Assembly (NCBI GenBank): GCA_028716765.1
Contig: JAQUPC010000082.1
Coordinates: forward strand, 1 to 9,631
Source of the DNA: Alphaproteobacteria bacterium
Lineage (GTDB): Bacteria > Pseudomonadota > Alphaproteobacteria > UBA9219
Direction: 5' to 3'
Length of the DNA stretch: 9,631 nucleotides
The translations under genes and the position numbers were made by a program. The notes beneath the pieces were generated by a model, which had not been told where the DNA came from, did not search any database, and saw only the letters and a list, made by a program, of their open reading frames with translations. Positions 1 through 6,017 of the stretch are shown here, in pieces (the stretch's first letter is position 1; every line of letters starts with the position of its first letter).

Positions 1-319
1 TCAGCGTGCAGTTTTCGGCAATAATAAGGTTCTCGGGCGTGACTTTTACGCCCCGCGCGGCGATCGCGTCGATCTCCTTGAACAGCGCCCACGGGTCGAC
101 GACAACGCCGTTGCCGATCACCGAAAGCTTGCCGGGCCGGACGATTCCGGAAGGAAGAAGGCTGAGTTTGTGGACCGTGCCGTCGATAACGAGCGTGTGG
201 CCCGCGTTGTGGCCGCCCTGAAACCGCACCACCACATCGGCGCGGGACGACAGCCAGTCGACGACTTTTCCTTTACCTTCATCGCCCCACTGGGCGCCAA
301 CAATCACGACGTTTTTCAT
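1..319 (-). CDS. purA: Adenylosuccinate synthetase, N-terminal part (runs off window)
   Basis: PurA joins IMP and aspartate using GTP to make adenylosuccinate, the first committed step to AMP, in the cytoplasm. The reading frame from the ATG at 317-319 stays open to the window edge and gives 106 residues of a family usually about 430 long. The P-loop-like start QWGDEGKGK (residues 10-18) holds the counterpart of catalytic Asp13, and GGHNAGHT (35-42) holds the counterpart of His41. PSGI and IGNGVVVDP follow as in the family. No Shine-Dalgarno-like sequence precedes the ATG; the preceding bases on the coding strand are CAATTGATTCTTCC. It is transcribed away from the plus-strand gene at 513, so 320-512 must hold its promoter, but I found no convincing -35/-10 pair. 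The identification is firm; the C-terminal three quarters lie outside the window. Confidence 0.97.
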   Translation of the reverse strand, partial: MKNVVIVGAQWGDEGKGKVVDWLSSRADVVVRFQGGHNAGHTLVIDGTVHKLSLLPSGIVRPGKLSVIGNGVVVDPWALFKEIDAIAARGVKVTPENLIIAENCTL

Positions 320-429
320 GGAAGAATCAATTGGTTGTTAAGGAAGGATTTTATCTAATCACAGTTTTCGGGCTGGCGAAAGTGGAGTTATGGTTAACGG
401 CGTTTAAAAACAGATCGTCAAAAAATACG

Positions 430-458
430 TTATTACTTTCGCCTTTCGACTGTATAAA
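430..458 (+). promoter_or_regulatory. Possible sigma70-type promoter for the gene at 513
   Basis: TATAAA at 453-458 is a good -10 candidate with a TG just before it. The -35 region at 17-base spacing is only TTATTA (430-435), three of six matches. Transcription would start near 465, giving a leader of about 48 bases. This spacing resembles that of the candidate promoters of the other unrecognised genes in the window. The call is weak because of the poor -35. Confidence 0.25.
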
Positions 459-472
459 CTCAAAGGAATGTG

Positions 473-489
473 GGGGCCGTTATGGCCCC
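473..489 (+). promoter_or_regulatory. GC hairpin in the leader of the gene at 513
   Basis: GGGGCC (473-478) and GGCCCC (484-489) form a six-pair stem around the five-base loop GTTAT, extendable with a one-base bulge. It lies in the predicted leader, 11 bases before the Shine-Dalgarno-like GGGGAGAAGA (501-510). No T-run follows on either strand, so it is not an ordinary intrinsic terminator. A role in RNA stability or initiation control is inference only. Confidence 0.35.
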
Positions 490-512
490 AAAATTATTTC
501 GGGGAGAAGATT

Positions 513-809
513 ATGTCTAATCAGGAAACTGAACTTCTTTTTTTAGATTTTTGGGGCGTGGAGAGACATTTGACCAAGCCCTTTGGGGTTAGTGTAAACA
601 AAGAGAGAGAGGGACTTCTCATTGAAGATCGCGCTTCTCCTATGGATAAAAGCTTAACCCCTCGTTATTTTGCACGACATGAAGCGCCAAACATAAGTTT
701 CAACGAATACCGGGAATTGTTGGCTAAGCCACGAGACAATGGGATCGTGGATTTAATCCCGGTTCAGTTGAAGAACAAAAAAGAGGCTGCAAAACCAACG
801 CAAGGCTAG
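513..809 (+). CDS. Unrecognised 98-residue soluble protein
   Basis: I do not recognise this protein. The ATG at 513 is chosen because GGGGAGAAGA (501-510) lies at proper Shine-Dalgarno distance; an in-frame ATG at 468 has no such site and would place the leader hairpin inside the gene. The product is hydrophilic and charged, with a short hydrophobic start (ELLFLDFWGVE, residues 7-17), no signal peptide and no membrane segment. The tail is rich in lysine and glutamate (LKNKKEAAKP). Codon use is more A/T-rich than in the neighbouring purA and YqaA-like genes, which suggests an accessory or lineage-specific gene. Its TAG stop overlaps a copy of the heptamer CTAGCCT on the minus strand (803-809). 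It could be a single-gene unit; the next gene starts 121 bases later. Confidence 0.65.
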   Translation: MSNQETELLFLDFWGVERHLTKPFGVSVNKEREGLLIEDRASPMDKSLTPRYFARHEAPNISFNEYRELLAKPRDNGIVDLIPVQLKNKKEAAKPTQG

Positions 810-866
810 CTCATTTTTGACTATGGGGGCGCGTGGAATCTTCCCGCTTTTCCGGAAGATGAAAGA

Positions 867-930
867 AGGCTAGGGTGCAACGCAATCTGCAGAATAACTT
901 TCCTTTTCCCTAGCCTCTAGCCTCTTTACC
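867..930 (+). repeat. Heptamer tandem repeat abutting a start codon, with an inverted partner
   Basis: CTAGCCT at 910-916 is repeated exactly at 917-923, then a degenerate copy CTTTACC (924-930) runs directly into the ATG at 931. No Shine-Dalgarno sequence is present. An inverted copy, AGGCTAGGG at 867-875, is perfectly complementary to CCCTAGCCT at 908-916, so the leader RNA could fold into a nine-pair stem with a 32-base loop. Similar heptamers precede purM and the DUF2066 gene in this window. Confidence 0.75.
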
Positions 931-1512
931 ATGTCCCCCATCCGATCCCTTTATGACTGGACGATCCGGCAAGCCGAAGGGCCTTATGCGGCCTGGACAT
1001 TGTTTGCCGTGGCGTTTGCCGAAAGCTCCTTTTTTCCGATACCGCCCGATGTCTTGCTGTTGCCGATGGCTCTGGCTAAACGCGAACGCGCGTTCGGCTA
1101 TGCCCTCATATGCACGGTGGGGTCGGTGTTAGGCGCTCTTTTGGGCTACACAATCGGAGCCTTGCTTTATGACAGCGTCGGCCAATGGATCATCAACACC
1201 TACCACATGCAGGACGCGTTCCAGCATTTCCACGACCAGTTCAACGAATGGGGCGTTTGGATCATCCTCGGCAAGGGGCTGACGCCTATTCCGTTCAAGC
1301 TGGTGACGATCGCCAGCGGCGTAGCGCACCTCAGCTTCGTGCCTTTCGTGCTGGCGTGCATCGCGACGCGGGGCGCGCGTTTTTTCCTCGTGGCGTGGCT
1401 GCTGCGCCGCTTCGGCGAACCGATCCGCACGTTTGTCGAAAAGTACCTTACATGGGTAACGTTGGCGCTTCTGGTGGTGATTGTGCTCGGGTTTTGGTTT
1501 GTGTTAAGATAA
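931..1512 (+). CDS. YqaA/VTT-domain (SNARE-associated, DedA-like) inner-membrane protein
   Basis: A 193-residue integral membrane protein of the YqaA group (COG1238 as I recall it), related to DedA. Members have been linked to envelope homeostasis and lipid or cation transport; the substrate of this one is unknown. Hydrophobic segments lie at about residues 20-47, 57-82, 107-131, 134-158 and 175-192. Family marks are ESSFFPIPPD (31-40), a glycine-rich GSVLGALLGYTIG (64-76), GKGLTPIPFKL (115-125) with the re-entrant-loop proline, and the basic RGAR (147-150). Length suits the family. The start is the ATG at 931, immediately after heptamer repeats and without a Shine-Dalgarno site. The small gene at 1542 follows after 29 bases and may be co-transcribed. 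Confidence 0.88.
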   Translation: MSPIRSLYDWTIRQAEGPYAAWTLFAVAFAESSFFPIPPDVLLLPMALAKRERAFGYALICTVGSVLGALLGYTIGALLYDSVGQWIINTYHMQDAFQHFHDQFNEWGVWIILGKGLTPIPFKLVTIASGVAHLSFVPFVLACIATRGARFFLVAWLLRRFGEPIRTFVEKYLTWVTLALLVVIVLGFWFVLR

Positions 1513-1541
1513 ACAGCTTCAATTTTATAGGAGTGAATGCA

Positions 1542-1730
1542 ATGGCATTGAAAGATATTCCAAGCTTTGCGGCGGAGACATGTGAATTGCCTGTGGGCCA
1601 AGTGATGACGTCCCTCGGATATAGAACGTTGACTGCCGATGAAATGGATTGGAGAAGTGGCGGGCCGCAAAGTGAGCCCTATCGTCCGAACATAAGGACA
1701 AAAACAATATTGCTGGAATATGAGGACTGA
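1542..1730 (+). CDS. Unrecognised 62-residue small protein
   Basis: This small gene follows the YqaA-like gene after 29 bases and is probably transcribed with it. TAGGAG (1528-1533) is a clear Shine-Dalgarno site, eight bases before the ATG at 1542. That is why I prefer this start to the long overlapping frame that opens inside the YqaA-like gene. The product begins MALKDIPSFAAETC and ends in acidic LLEYED. It has no signal peptide or membrane segment, one cysteine (residue 14), and a proline/arginine stretch at 46-53 (PYRPNIRT). I see no known domain. Its TGA ends at 1730, two bases from the opposing hdaA stop. Confidence 0.6.
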   Translation: MALKDIPSFAAETCELPVGQVMTSLGYRTLTADEMDWRSGGPQSEPYRPNIRTKTILLEYED

Positions 1731-1735
1731 CCTCA
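1721..1735. other. Small hairpin spanning both stop codons of two convergent genes
   Basis: TGAGG (1721-1725) and CCTCA (1731-1735) form a five-pair stem around ACTGA. The TGA of the 62-residue gene lies in the loop and the hdaA stop lies in the right arm. No T-run follows closely on either strand, so termination here would be weak at best. The two genes are separated by only two bases. Confidence 0.3.
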
Positions 1736-2533
1736 CCCAATTTCTTCCCTAACAAACGGCACCGTTATCTTACGGCTCTTCGCGAGCGCCTTCTTATCCA
1801 ACAGTTCGACTGTTTGCCGCACGGCCGTTCCGGTGCGTTCAAGGCGCGGGACGAGATAGTCGATCACGTCCATTTCCACCAGCAATTGCCGGTCGCCGAA
1901 TTGCTTGAGCAGCATGCCGCGCATAAGTTCGTCGTCCGGCTCTTTCATTTCGATGGCGGGGCAGCTTTTCAGGCGGGATTCGATGTCCTTCAGCCCAAGC
2001 CCCCACAACGCAGGCGCTTTCGAGGCCGCCAGAAGTAACGGCATTCCTGCGGCTTTTGTCGCGTTGTAAAGATGCTGCAGCCATTCTTCGTGTCCGGCGT
2101 TACCCGCGATTTTATCCGCGTTGTCGAGTATTAAAGCTTTTATTTTTCCCTCTCCCCTTGAGGGAGGGGTTAGGGGAAGGGGATGTAAAGTTGACCCCTC
2201 ACCTGCGAAAACTAATGACTTGCTTACGCAAGCCAAAGTTTTCGCTTCCTCTCCCTCAAGGGGAGAGGGACATTCTCCGCTCTCCAAAATCTCCGCTACG
2301 ACATCTTCCCCCGCCTTAATCCGACGCGCGTTATGTTTTTCCCGCCAGACCGTCAGCAAATGCGTTTTTCCGCAGCCTTGCGGCCCGTAAAGGATCAGGC
2401 AATGGGCGGGCCACGAGGCAGGCTCGCGTTCCAGCACCCATGAAACGGCCTCGCGGTTGCTGGCCGTGATCATGAAATCGTCCGCCGTCATGGCTTCATG
2501 ATGCGGCAAGGGAAGATGATATTGCTGGCTCAT
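1733..2533 (-). CDS. hdaA: HdaA-type DnaA homologue with an in-frame palindrome-encoded insert
   Basis: HdaA is a short AAA+ relative of DnaA that, with the DNA-bound sliding clamp, stimulates ATP hydrolysis by DnaA to prevent re-initiation. The 266-residue product has a clamp-binding-like QYHLPL (4-9), Walker A GPQGCGKTH (50-58), Walker B ALILDNAD (133-140), a sensor-1 strand LLLAAS (166-171), and DIESRL (183-188), matching the box VII arginine of DnaA. The C-terminus LVPRLERTGTAVRQ (227-240) has the sensor-2 pattern. Residues about 88-129 are foreign in style (PSPLEGE... to ...PPSRGEG) and are encoded by a palindromic element. Without them the protein would be about 225 residues, normal for the family. 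The ATG at 2533 lies 11 bases after the permease stop, so the two are probably co-transcribed; no clear Shine-Dalgarno site is visible. Whether the insert leaves it active is unknown; the frame is intact and the motifs are kept. Confidence 0.9.
   Translation of the reverse strand: MSQQYHLPLPHHEAMTADDFMITASNREAVSWVLEREPASWPAHCLILYGPQGCGKTHLLTVWREKHNARRIKAGEDVVAEILESGECPSPLEGEEAKTLACVSKSLVFAGEGSTLHPLPLTPPSRGEGKIKALILDNADKIAGNAGHEEWLQHLYNATKAAGMPLLLAASKAPALWGLGLKDIESRLKSCPAIEMKEPDDELMRGMLLKQFGDRQLLVEMDVIDYLVPRLERTGTAVRQTVELLDKKALAKSRKITVPFVREEIG
2147..2270. repeat. 124-bp palindromic repeat element inside hdaA
   Basis: Perfect 20-bp inverted arms lie at 2147-2166 (TCCCTCTCCCCTTGAGGGAG) and 2251-2270. 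A second inverted pair, GCGAAAACT (2205-2213) with AGTTTTCGC (2237-2245), and an inner hairpin, CTTGC TTAC GCAAG (2219-2232), are nested within. A further GGGGT/ACCCC pair (2166-2170, 2194-2198) lies in the left half. The style, CCCTCTCCCCTTGAGGGAG arms with a GGGGTTAGGGG inner part, is one I recall as an intergenic dispersed repeat in many proteobacteria. Here it lies wholly within a coding frame and is read through without a stop on the hdaA strand. Confidence 0.9.
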
Positions 2534-2544
2534 GATGAAAAGGG

Positions 2545-3603
2545 TCAGTCGTGTTTGTAAAAGCCGCTTTTCTTGTAGCGGCGGATCGCGAAGCGTATCA
2601 AAACGCCCGCGATAGCGGCCACCGGCACGGCAATCAAAACGCCGACGAACCCAAGCAGGCTCCCGCCCGCGAACAAGGCGAATAAAATCCATACGGGATG
2701 AAGGCCGACGCGGCCGCCCACCAGCTTCGGCGTCAGCACATAGCCCTCAAGGCTTTGCCCGATCAAAAACACGAGCAACGCCATAGCCACGTGAAAGAAA
2801 TCGCCGTATTGCACAAAGGACAGGATCAGGCCGCTCGCCAGAACGAACGTCGAGCCTACGTAGGGCACGAACGACAAAACGCCCGCAATGATGCCGATCG
2901 TTACCCCGTATTTAATGCCGGCCAGCGACAGGCCGGCGCTGTAGATAACGGCGAGGCACAGGCACACCAGCGCCTGCCCGCGGATAAAACCGGACAGCGT
3001 GCGGTTAATCTCGGCCAGCACTTCATGAATAAGCCCGATATATTTGCGCGGCAGGAGCACATCGACGTTGTGCGTCAATTTCGGCCAGTCGCGCAAGATG
3101 AAAAACGCAACCACAGGGGTGATGATGATGAGGGCCAGAATGTTGAACAGCGCCGCGCTTTCGGAGATAAGCCCCTGAAGCAATTTTCCCGCCCACCCCG
3201 CGGCGTTGCCCGCCACCTGCCCGGCCGCCGCGCGGATGTTTTCGACATTTCCCGGCGACAGGCGTCTCAGCCATCTTTCGGCCGACGGGATCAGGTGCGC
3301 GCGCAAAGTTTCGATGTAGCCGGGCACGGCGTCGATCAACGCTCCGATCTGTTCCTGCAACAACGGCGCAATCATCAAAAAGACCATGACAACGGCCACC
3401 ACGAAGCCGAACAGCACAAAAAACGTTCCCAGCCAGCGCGGAACCTTGTGACGCGTGAGGCCGTCGACGACCGGATTAAGAAAATAGGCGATCGCAAATC
3501 CGGCGATAAAGGGCAGCAGCATAGGCTTCAGCAGCCACAAAAGGGCGGCGAAAACGGCCAGCGCTATAAGCCAATAGCGGTTTTGTGACATGCGTTGGTT
3601 CAT
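2545..3603 (-). CDS. AI-2E family (PerM-like) transporter
   Basis: A polytopic inner-membrane protein of the AI-2E exporter/PerM family, about 352 residues, a usual length. The substrate cannot be read from sequence; family members have been linked to AI-2 export, sodium/proton exchange or peptide export. The N-terminus holds paired hydrophobic segments (YWLIALAVFAALLWLL, then LLPFIAGFAIAYFLNPVVD). A third segment and a long periplasmic-type loop follow, then PVVAFFILRDW, the family region VLSFVPYVGS, and EGYVLTPKLVG ahead of the last two membrane segments. The tail is basic (RRYKKSGFYKHD). I start at the ATG at 3603. A GTG at 3645 would add 14 residues and the ATG at 3591 would remove four; none has a strong Shine-Dalgarno site. 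It lies 11 bases upstream of hdaA, a pairing I recall as common in Alphaproteobacteria. Confidence 0.88.
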   Translation of the reverse strand: MNQRMSQNRYWLIALAVFAALLWLLKPMLLPFIAGFAIAYFLNPVVDGLTRHKVPRWLGTFFVLFGFVVAVVMVFLMIAPLLQEQIGALIDAVPGYIETLRAHLIPSAERWLRRLSPGNVENIRAAAGQVAGNAAGWAGKLLQGLISESAALFNILALIIITPVVAFFILRDWPKLTHNVDVLLPRKYIGLIHEVLAEINRTLSGFIRGQALVCLCLAVIYSAGLSLAGIKYGVTIGIIAGVLSFVPYVGSTFVLASGLILSFVQYGDFFHVAMALLVFLIGQSLEGYVLTPKLVGGRVGLHPVWILFALFAGGSLLGFVGVLIAVPVAAIAGVLIRFAIRRYKKSGFYKHD

Positions 3604-3732
3604 GAAGAAAACCCCGATTTTGATTTGCCTCTCAGGCCGAAGCACCCGTTAACCCTATTATGCAGGACATTTTCCAAAAATAGCAAACCCGGGGGTTGAT
3701 GTCCAAGAAGACGGTGAAAGTAATAAATGATT

Positions 3733-3761
3733 TTGGAAAGGGCTTTGTCATCGTTTATATT
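3733..3761 (+). promoter_or_regulatory. Predicted sigma70-type promoter for the gene at 3810
   Basis: TTGGAA (3733-3738) and TATATT (3756-3761) are separated by exactly 17 bases and match the -35 and -10 consensus at four and five of six positions. The start of transcription would be near 3768, giving a leader of about 42 bases before the ATG at 3810. It also lies upstream of the divergent permease gene on the other strand. Confidence 0.4.
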
Positions 3762-3809
3762 CGCGGTGGCATAGTTAATTTCATATTTTAGGGCCAAGGG
3801 GATTAGGAA

Positions 3810-4577
3810 ATGAAAAAGAAAAATTATTTATGGACGGCACTGGGTTTTGCCGCCGCAATGAGCGCAGTTTGTGCCGTGGGTTATTATGAACTAAGGCAAC
3901 ACATCGGGCCGAAGGCAAACATTCGTATCGGCAATGTCCTCGAGAGAATAGATCCTTGGGGCGGCAGGACGTCCAGAAGTGGCCACGCAAGTTTCGCGTA
4001 TAAGGTGCAAATGGTTGATGGGCTGCCCAAAGCCGTATTTGATAGATTTTATGTTCCTCGGTATGATGCCTTTATAGAAAAAAGTCTTCCCGAACAATTT
4101 TTTTTATCGTTGGATGAGGTTGAACAGGACTTGGCAAGAATTGAAAAAAGCGGCGTCCTTAACAACTGGCCTCACGGAGAAAGGGAAAGACGGGCGCTGG
4201 AAGACAAAAGTTCTTTGATGGTGGCAAAAAAGATGTTGGAACCGTTTGACAACATTGAGCGGCCGAAGTTTAAGCATATAAATATAGATAAAGGAGAACC
4301 GGTGGCTGTTTTCAGAGGGCCGGTTCTGTCGCCTGGATGCGGGAATATTGTAGGACATCGCGATTTCAATATGTCGATGAGACAGATCGAAAAAGAATTA
4401 ATGAAGATTGAAAAAAACGGAATTCTTAAAGGATGGCCGGAAGGAAAAGTGAAGCAATATATTGCGGACTATGATCGCAATTTAAGGGCCGCAATGAAAG
4501 CGTTGGAAGAGTTTGAGGCGAAGAGGCCGTGGCCAAAACAAACGAACGCAGTTGATGCAGCAACAAGTAAGCTGTAG
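3810..4577 (+). CDS. Unrecognised membrane-anchored protein with a duplicated helical motif
   Basis: I do not recognise this 255-residue protein. A basic start (MKKKNYLW) and one hydrophobic segment (about 8-26) suggest a signal anchor or uncleaved signal peptide, with the rest outside the cytoplasm. Two similar stretches of about 50 residues occur at about 100-151 and 188-238. Each has an acidic/basic helix with IEK(S/N)G(V/I)L, then a W-P-H/E-G turn (NWPHGERE, GWPEGKVK), then a helix ending in (M/A)LE-F and ending near RP. The link between them contains SPGCGNIVGHRDF. AAGGGG (3796-3801) is a fair Shine-Dalgarno site eight bases before the ATG. The gene is more A/T-rich than its neighbours and sits between AI-2E and DUF2066 genes that I would expect closer together, which suggests an insertion. 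It ends ten bases from the opposing DUF2066 stop. Confidence 0.75.
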   Translation: MKKKNYLWTALGFAAAMSAVCAVGYYELRQHIGPKANIRIGNVLERIDPWGGRTSRSGHASFAYKVQMVDGLPKAVFDRFYVPRYDAFIEKSLPEQFFLSLDEVEQDLARIEKSGVLNNWPHGERERRALEDKSSLMVAKKMLEPFDNIERPKFKHINIDKGEPVAVFRGPVLSPGCGNIVGHRDFNMSMRQIEKELMKIEKNGILKGWPEGKVKQYIADYDRNLRAAMKALEEFEAKRPWPKQTNAVDAATSKL

Positions 4578-4587
4578 AAATACCCGT

Positions 4588-5700
4588 CTAAGGCGTCATC
4601 GCCGCCGTTCCTTCCCTTAACACCCAGCCGCCCGTAGCGGGCGATTGCTCAAGGACTAAGTTCTGCCCGGCGAGCGCGGTTTGCAAGGGCGGAATGTCCC
4701 CGTGAAACTCAAGGTCAATATCGGCCGCGCCGCGCGCGAGCGAAATCACGTTGATGCGGCTGACGCCCGGCACATTCGCAAGTTTGGCTTTGATCGCCGT
4801 CCAGTCGGCAAGGCTTGCGATCGGCACCGCCACTGGCAAGTGGGCAAGCGGCCCCTTGGGCGCCTTGCCGCTTTCCCGCCAGCCTTTTTCCATGCTGCCT
4901 TTGATCTGCTTCACGCCGCCGCCCAGTTCGGCGAGAAAGGCCTTGGCGTCGGCGGCGGGCGGCAGGCTGAGATGCTCGGCCTCATTGGCCTTGCCCGTTG
5001 CGTCGACGCGCATGACGTCGATGCGAATGTCCTGTTTCGGGTCAAGCTTGTCCGGATCGGCGTTCAGAACGGCCACAAGCGCGCCGCCTGCCTGATATTT
5101 GTTCATAAGAGCCATAAGGGCTTCCGGCTTTCCGCTCACGGCCTCGGGGGTGCTGATCGTCGCGATGTCGTCAAGATCGCCCACCGGGACGACGACGGGC
5201 ACAAGGCCTCCCTTGCCGACAAGGCCTTCCCATGCCGTGCGCCACGGCGTGCTTTCTTCCCAAAGAACGTAACGCCCGCCCTTGTTGACGACGGGGAGAA
5301 CGACAACGGGCTTGCTGCGGACCTCGCTATAGCTTGTGCCGTGCTTGCCGAGGAAATTACGCACGGCGGCGGGTTTAAAGCGCACGGTGAACGTGCCGAT
5401 GTAGCGGACGGCCGAAGTGCGCTCCTGCTGGACTTCAAAGGCCTGAACCAGCGCCGCCACGGCGTCGTCATCGAGTTTTTGTCCGAGGACAGGGTCGGCC
5501 CCAAGGCGGGCCAGCAACTGATCAAGGGCGCTGCGCTGGGCTTGTATGATGGCCTGATCGCGGGCATGGGCGGCGCTGTCGGCCGTGACGTCCACCGCCA
5601 CGTCCGAAACCTGATACAGGGCGGCATCGTTAGCGTCCTGTGCCACGGCAGGCGGCACGAACAACACAAGGGCCAGAAAAACCAGAAAAGCGGTGCGCAT
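4588..5700 (-). CDS. DUF2066 domain secreted/periplasmic protein
   Basis: A 370-residue protein that I assign to the DUF2066 family (function unknown) from its overall pattern and neighbours. Residues 1-20 are a Sec signal peptide with likely cleavage AVA|QD. The mature start has the typical YQVSDVAVDVTADSAAHARDQAI region, followed by RSALDQLLARL. RYIGTFTVRFKPAAVRNFLGKHG (about 100-122) is the most family-like segment, and a KPVVVLPVV strand and LWEE...PWRTAWEG follow. The C-terminal third (about 300-360) is a separate small fold, DWTAIKAKLANVPGVSRINVISL. The ATG at 5700 follows one exact heptamer CTAGCCT and has no Shine-Dalgarno site. It is divergent from purM, an arrangement I recall from other Alphaproteobacteria. 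Confidence 0.82.
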   Translation of the reverse strand: MRTAFLVFLALVLFVPPAVAQDANDAALYQVSDVAVDVTADSAAHARDQAIIQAQRSALDQLLARLGADPVLGQKLDDDAVAALVQAFEVQQERTSAVRYIGTFTVRFKPAAVRNFLGKHGTSYSEVRSKPVVVLPVVNKGGRYVLWEESTPWRTAWEGLVGKGGLVPVVVPVGDLDDIATISTPEAVSGKPEALMALMNKYQAGGALVAVLNADPDKLDPKQDIRIDVMRVDATGKANEAEHLSLPPAADAKAFLAELGGGVKQIKGSMEKGWRESGKAPKGPLAHLPVAVPIASLADWTAIKAKLANVPGVSRINVISLARGAADIDLEFHGDIPPLQTALAGQNLVLEQSPATGGWVLREGTAAMTP

Positions 5701-5702
5701 GG

Positions 5703-5723
5703 GGTCCAGAGGCTAGGGGTTGA
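5703..5723 (-). repeat. Short heptamer-like leader before the DUF2066 gene
   Basis: Read on the minus strand, the bases before the ATG at 5700 are TCAACCC (5723-5717), the exact heptamer CTAGCCT (5716-5710), CTGGACC (5709-5703), then CC and ATG. Only the middle unit is exact. It is similar in position and sequence to the leaders of the YqaA-like gene and purM, and again there is no Shine-Dalgarno site. Confidence 0.5.
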
Positions 5724-5806
5724 AAACCAAAGACGGTAACATAAGAACTATTCCCAAAAAAGGCTAAGAACACTAATCTGTTCGATGCGATTCTTAATCC
5801 TTAAGC

Positions 5807-5997
5807 CTTTTCCGTTTGGGTATGCCGGTTCAAACAGGAGGAGGAGTCATCCCGGCGAAAGCCGGGATCCAGTTTGAAAGTTTATGTCTTGCGGTAAAAC
5901 GGCGCTTTCATTGGGTTTACAGTCCTTGTAAACTAAGGGCATGCCATAGATTTTAATCTGGATTCCGGCTTTCGCCGGAATGACGCAAACGGAAAAG
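5807..5997. repeat. Composite palindromic repeat upstream of purM
   Basis: The core is a pair of 27-bp inverted arms at 5846-5872 and 5958-5984. They begin GTCATCCCGGCGAAAGCC and end AATGAC respectively, and differ at two positions. Each arm is itself a hairpin: CCCGGC GAAA GCCGGG on the left, TTCCGGC TTTC GCCGGAA on the right. Between them lies a further hairpin, GTTTAC/GTAAAC (5915-5920, 5928-5933). Outside the core, CTTTTCCGTTTG (5807-5818) and CAAACGGAAAAG (5986-5997) are a perfect 12-bp inverted pair. GTCATYCCGGCGAAAGCCGG is a motif I recall as dispersed in many proteobacterial genomes. No transposase is encoded, so mobility would depend on help in trans. Confidence 0.85.
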
Positions 5998-6017
5998 CCA
6001 ATCTCACCGGAAATACT

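Noticed and set aside
838..860. ATCTTCC/GGAAGAT hairpin after the gene at 513 as a terminator
   Set aside because: The seven-pair stem is A/T-rich in part and no T-run follows on either strand; too weak to call.
2056..2390. Plus-strand open frames over the palindrome in hdaA
   Set aside because: The element is open in several frames because of its palindromic low-complexity sequence; only the hdaA frame links Walker A to Walker B.
2698..3588. Plus-strand open frame opposite the AI-2E permease
   Set aside because: Rich in Q, H, R and D, as expected from the complement of a hydrophobic membrane-protein gene.
3600..3797. Minus-strand open frame of 65 codons upstream of the permease
   Set aside because: Overlaps the permease start and the predicted promoter of the gene at 3810; no ribosome-binding site, no recognisable features.
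4681..5739. Long plus-strand open frame (352 codons) opposite the DUF2066 gene
   Set aside because: Antisense shadow in GC-rich DNA; its composition (many H, R, A, G) is typical of a shadow, while the minus-strand frame has a signal peptide and family pattern.
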